From positions 442,001 to 506,000 of the forward strand of contig JAFFSR010000395.1 in assembly GCA_017163975.1 (NCBI GenBank): a DNA stretch of 64,000 bases. Reading direction: 5' to 3'. Position 1 is the first letter of the stretch; every line of letters begins with the position of its first letter. Origin of the DNA: Anastatus disparis. Lineage: Eukaryota > Arthropoda > Insecta > Hymenoptera > Eupelmidae. Below the pieces are notes generated by a model. The model was given only the letters and a program-made list of their open reading frames with translations. It made no database searches and was not told the origin of the DNA. Below, in pieces: positions 60,967-64,000 of the stretch. A program made the translations under genes and the position numbers.

Positions 60967-61340
60967 AAATAGAACATTCTATTTCTATAACATGTATAAA
61001 AATGATTATCCTATTTAAAGTTTGAAATTAAAATATAAAAAATTAGATTTTTTAATTGATAAATAATAAAATAAACTATAAAAAATAGTCTTTTGGAATG
61101 TAAAGGAAATAGAATGTTTCTTTTACAAATATATTTATTTTAATTAAATGTTTCTTCGGCAAATATATAAAATAAATGTTATCAAACATTTTAATTCTTA
61201 ACATATAATTGGTTAGTGAGAAATAGAACTTTATAAAAGGTTTATGAAATAATATAAAAGAGCGTAAATCCAAGCAAGCTCTCTCATTATCTTTTAGATG
61301 TTCAACCATGTAACATCTAACATGGATTCTATTCTGTATT
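60967..61340. other. AT-rich spacer
   Basis: Between the right end of the 8 kb transposon and the hairpin cluster. No coding support. Confidence 0.4.
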
Positions 61341-61341
61341 C

Positions 61342-61458
61342 GATCTTATACTGTCAGAAGTGTAAGATCTAAGCATTCTGTCTTAAAGTACTATGTAACT
61401 TTTAAATCTTTGTAAAATATTTAGATATACTTAATTTTGTAATAAAAAGATTAAGTAT
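61342..61458 (+). other. Two small hairpins upstream of the cluster
   Basis: 61342-61369 forms GATCTTATACT / AGTGTAAGATC with one U-G pair, and 61427-61458 forms ATACTTAAT / ATTAAGTAT with a 14-nt loop. They lack the conserved loop of the four hairpins that follow. Confidence 0.4.
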
Positions 61459-61544
61459 TTCAAATTAAATGAGACTATGTTCCAAAAGTTATTTAGAAGA
61501 GTATAACTCATCTCATCTCATTTATCATTTTTCATAGAAATACT

Positions 61545-61878
61545 AAAGAAATTAATTATCGCACATTGAAGAGTATTGCACTTGGATATGTTGTCGATAA
61601 TAATTTCTTTATTTATCTTGCATTGAATAAAAGTGTTATTTATCGCACATCTAAGAGTATTGCACTAAAAGATGTCATCGATTTAAACACTTTTCTTCAT
61701 ATCTCATAATAATAAAAAAGTTTATTGTCACACTCTTTAGAGTATTGCACTCAATGGAGTCGTCGATAGTGACTTTTATCACATTATCCTCTTTTCCACA
61801 TGTAAAGAAAATTATAAACTATCGCATCTCCAAGAGTATTGCACTGGAGGATATCATCGATAAATGTAATTTTCTTTT
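61545..61878 (+). ncRNA. Cluster of four related stem-loops with invariant loop (putative)
   Basis: Hairpins at about 61545-61610, 61629-61694, 61715-61777 and 61804-61878. Each presents AGAGTATTGCAC at its apex (61570, 61654, 61739, 61833; spacing 84, 85, 94). The 5' arms contain TATCGCAC or variants and the 3' arms CGATA or variants. Outer arms differ between units but stay complementary: AAAGAAATTA/TAATTTCTTT, AAAAGTGTT/AACACTTTT, AAAAGT/ACTTTT, AAAGAAAATTA/TAATTTTCTTT. No protein frame runs through. This pattern suggests a structured RNA array. The strand is assumed, since a palindromic DNA element would show the same. Confidence 0.5.
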
Positions 61879-61879
61879 A

Positions 61880-62046
61880 TTAAGAATTCATAAAATAGAA
61901 TAAAATAATATAAAAACGAGAATTATTTTAAATGAATTTCAAAGATATATTAGTACATCTTTAAAAGTTTAAACTTTAAATATCACTTTTTTCAAACAAT
62001 TTTTAAACAGTGACTATTCTATTACATCAAAAAAAGTAGGTAAACT
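61880..62046. other. AT-rich spacer between hairpin cluster and tandem repeats
   Basis: No feature recognised. Confidence 0.4.
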
Positions 62047-62183
62047 AGGGGGATTCAAGCACAGGGGGGATTCAAGCACAGGGGGGATTCAAGCACAGTC
62101 GATTTTCAGCACAGCACACTCGGCAACCCATGTTTGTGTTAACACAGTCGATTTTCAGCACAGCACACTCGGCAACCCATGTT
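62047..62183 (+). repeat. Two short tandem repeats
   Basis: GGGGGATTCAAGCACA occurs three times (62047-62098). It is followed by two near-identical copies of a unit of about 40 bases containing CAGTCGATTTTCAGCACAGC and CTCGGCAACCCATG (62096-62135 and 62144-62183). Confidence 0.85.
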
Positions 62184-62420
62184 CATGCTTACATGAATAA
62201 CCCAAGTTTGCTCGAGAGAATTCTGCGCACATGTATATATAGATAAAAAGAGGGGATATTCAACGCGAAGATCAACGCATTTTTATTCTGACCTATCATG
62301 AGAGAACATCGCGCGCGCACATTATTGTACGCACGATTTTTCTTTATAGAAAGAGGGGGAGATATTAGCGCTTTGAAACTCTCCATCACGGTCTAATGCG
62401 CTCTTCAATAAAAATTACTA
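62184..62420. other. Mixed-composition spacer with TATA-like word
   Basis: Contains TGTATATATAGATAAAAAG near 62231, which could be a TATA element, and CGCGCGCGC near 62310. No ORF is supported. Confidence 0.3.
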
Positions 62421-62423
62421 ATC

Positions 62424-62439
62424 GGCCCTTTTCAGGGCA
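62424..62439 (+). promoter_or_regulatory. Histone-type 3' stem-loop-like sequence
   Basis: GGCCCTTTTCAGGGCA has a 5-bp stem GCCCT/AGGGC around TTTC. This resembles the replication-dependent histone mRNA terminus (6-bp stem, UUUC loop). A second degenerate copy lies at 62479-62494. No histone coding sequence precedes it. Confidence 0.4.
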
Positions 62440-62548
62440 AAAAATTTTTTAACATGGAACAAATTGTTTTAAGAAATCGGTCGTTTTAAGAGCTATAAAT
62501 TTTTAATGTAGAACAGATTATTTGAATATATAATTTATAAAAAAAGAC

Positions 62549-62620
62549 TTAACGTGGGATCGACTGCACGATCTTTTGGATGCGAAACTCTCGCTTATTC
62601 CTCTAGACCACGAAGTCATA
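62549..62620 (-). tRNA. Degenerate tRNA-like sequence
   Basis: The minus strand reads TTCGTGGTCTAGAGG (A-box-like TGGTCTAGAGG) and later AGTCGATCCC (B box lacking one T). No convincing cloverleaf. Probably a tRNA pseudogene or SINE scrap. Confidence 0.3.
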
Positions 62621-62676
62621 CTTTAAAAATTATATGTTTTAAATTTGTATACATCATTTAAATTAGAAAAACACAT

Positions 62677-63459
62677 AGTTTTCCACGTTTAAGATATTTT
62701 AGTTCTGAAAAGAACTGTTTGTAAAAATATAAAATCACAAGCTAACAATCTTGAAATCTCTATGTCAACTCCACACGCAAAGATTTTATGAGAGTGCGCG
62801 AATTGCAGGCAGCTACGCCGCACCAATGAGCGCGCACCACGTTCGGCTACAACCGCTTGCACTCGGCTATTGTCGTTTCAAGAACGAAAGTGATAAATCC
62901 ATCAAACTTTTCTTGTAATGTTGCTATAAACTTAATAATTTTGCAACATTACTTTTAAAATTATTATTAAAAAGCATCAAATCGGCCCTTTTAAGAGCCA
63001 AAATTTGTTAATGTAGAACAAACTGCTGTGAAAATATTTCTTACAAGTCCTTTTCAGAACAACTTATTTCGCATTCGTCAACTTTCCCTTTACTTTGCCA
63101 CCGCTATTTTTATCGTAAGAGTCGTTTCAGCAAACATACATGCACTTTCTTACTATTAATTGTTTTATATATGATTAAAATTAGAAATAGTTTTTCTACG
63201 TTCAAGATATTTTAGTTCTGAAAAGAACTGATTTAAAAAAATGTAATTATAATAAGATGTTCGTCAACTTTCCCTTTACTTTGCCACCCGCATTTATTGA
63301 TTAACTATCAATGTTTCAGGAAGCCTAGTCTCTCTCTTGGTCCGCGCTCGTCAACTTTCCCTTTACTTTGCCACCTATATTTTTATCGTAAGAGTCGATC
63401 AGCAAACTTCCATGCATTTTTTACTATTAATTCATTTATATACGATTAAAATTAGAAAT
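62677..63459 (+). repeat. 783-bp tandem repeat, unit 1
   Basis: Near-identical to the next unit. Contents: palindrome AGTTCTGAAAAGAACT (62701-62716, and again at 63214), a GC-richer segment with CCGCACCAATGAGCGCGCAC (CCAAT word), GGCCCTTTTAAGAGCC near 62984, GTCCTTTTCAGAAC near 63048, and three copies of CAACTTTCCCTTTACTTTGC. No ORF. High identity points to recent duplication. Confidence 0.9.
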
Positions 63460-64000
63460 AGTTTTCCACGTTTAAGATATTTTAGTTCTGAAAAGAACTG
63501 TTTGTAAAAATATAAAATCACAAGCTAACAATCTTGAAATCTCTATGTCAACTCCACACGCAAAGATTTTATGAGAGTGCGCGAATTGCAGGCAGCTACG
63601 CCGCACCAATGAGCGCGCACCACGTTCGGCTACAACCGCTTGCACTCGGCTATTGTCGTTTCAAGAACGAAAGTGATAAATCCATCAAACTTTTCTTGTA
63701 ATGTTGCTATAAACTTAATAATTTTGCAACATTACTTTTTAAAATTATTATTAAAAGCATCAAATCGGCCCTTTTAAGAGCCAAAAATTTTTTAATGTAG
63801 AACAAACTGCTGTGAAAATATTTCTTACAAGTCCTTTTCAGAGCAACTTATTTCGCATTCGTCAACTTTCCCTTTACTTTGCCACCGCTATTTTTATCGT
63901 AAGAGTCGTTTCAGCAAACATACATGCACTTTCTTACTATTAATTGTTTTATATATGATTAAAATTAGAAATAGTTTTTCTACGTTCAAGATATTTTAGT
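63460..64000 (+). repeat. 783-bp tandem repeat, unit 2, cut by the window edge
   Basis: Repeats unit 1 from AGTTTTCCACGTTTAAGAT onward with only scattered substitutions and small indels (for example CAGAAC in unit 1 against CAGAGC here). It continues beyond the window. Confidence 0.9.

Noticed and set aside
61570..61600. miR-92 family genes, because of the TATTGCAC words
   Set aside because: In miR-92 hairpins the mature sequence pairs within the 3' arm. Here the word forms the terminal loop and the rest of the sequence does not match.

Overview
This window is AT-rich, intergenic-type DNA from an arthropod, most likely an insect. It holds several decayed LINEs with CR1/Jockey-like domain order, a BEL/Pao retrotransposon relic, TTAA- and TA-flanked miniature transposons, long GT/CA microsatellites and Helentron-like non-autonomous elements. 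I cannot name the order with confidence. I see no convincing intact host gene; almost every protein match is a retroelement or transposase remnant carrying stops and frameshifts. The one long clean reading frame is at the left edge (259-1302). It encodes an RRM plus three C2HC fingers in codons richer in G and C than the surroundings.

Layout. 1-2850: RRM/zinc-finger ORF, a polypurine run and a possible LTR start. 2850-7340: AT-rich DNA with a segmental duplication, one copy holding a palindromic MITE. 7349-10017: a 2.7 kb repeat block with inverted ends that carries a hAT-type MITE. 10040-13100: an element of a family I call F (HINE-like), interrupted by a TA-flanked element and followed by a tRNA-like sequence. 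13477-15955: minus-strand LINE. 15985-19748: inverted-repeat composite containing another F copy. 20020-24520: plus-strand LINE with PHD-like ORF1 and a TTAA MITE. 24960-28372: 3.4 kb transposon with a CXC-type cysteine-rich ORF. 28388-29591: three TTAA MITEs sharing their target sites. 31800-35093: minisatellites, a LINE scrap and a third F copy. 35100-44855: two related LTRs flanking minus-strand BEL/Pao gag-pol debris and several MITEs. 45465-49264: third LINE, interrupted by a miniature LTR element and a SINE. 50109-52834: TTAA MITE and a solo LTR. 52942-60966: 8 kb long-TIR transposon with a broken transposase-like gene and three nested elements. 61342-61878: hairpin cluster. 62047-64000: short tandem repeats, then a 783-bp tandem repeat with histone-type stem-loops.

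The elements are layered in time. Nested insertions with clean target-site duplications (8030/8216, 10358/11234, 17212/17635, 21651/22116, 48526/48897, 53140/53807, 55447/56944) let older sequences be read through once the younger insert is subtracted. The best candidates for something undescribed are four tandem hairpins with an invariant 12-nt loop and covarying stems (61545-61878), the RRM/C2HC protein, the 783-bp repeat, the shared-terminus transposon family at 24960 and 53143, and the F family.
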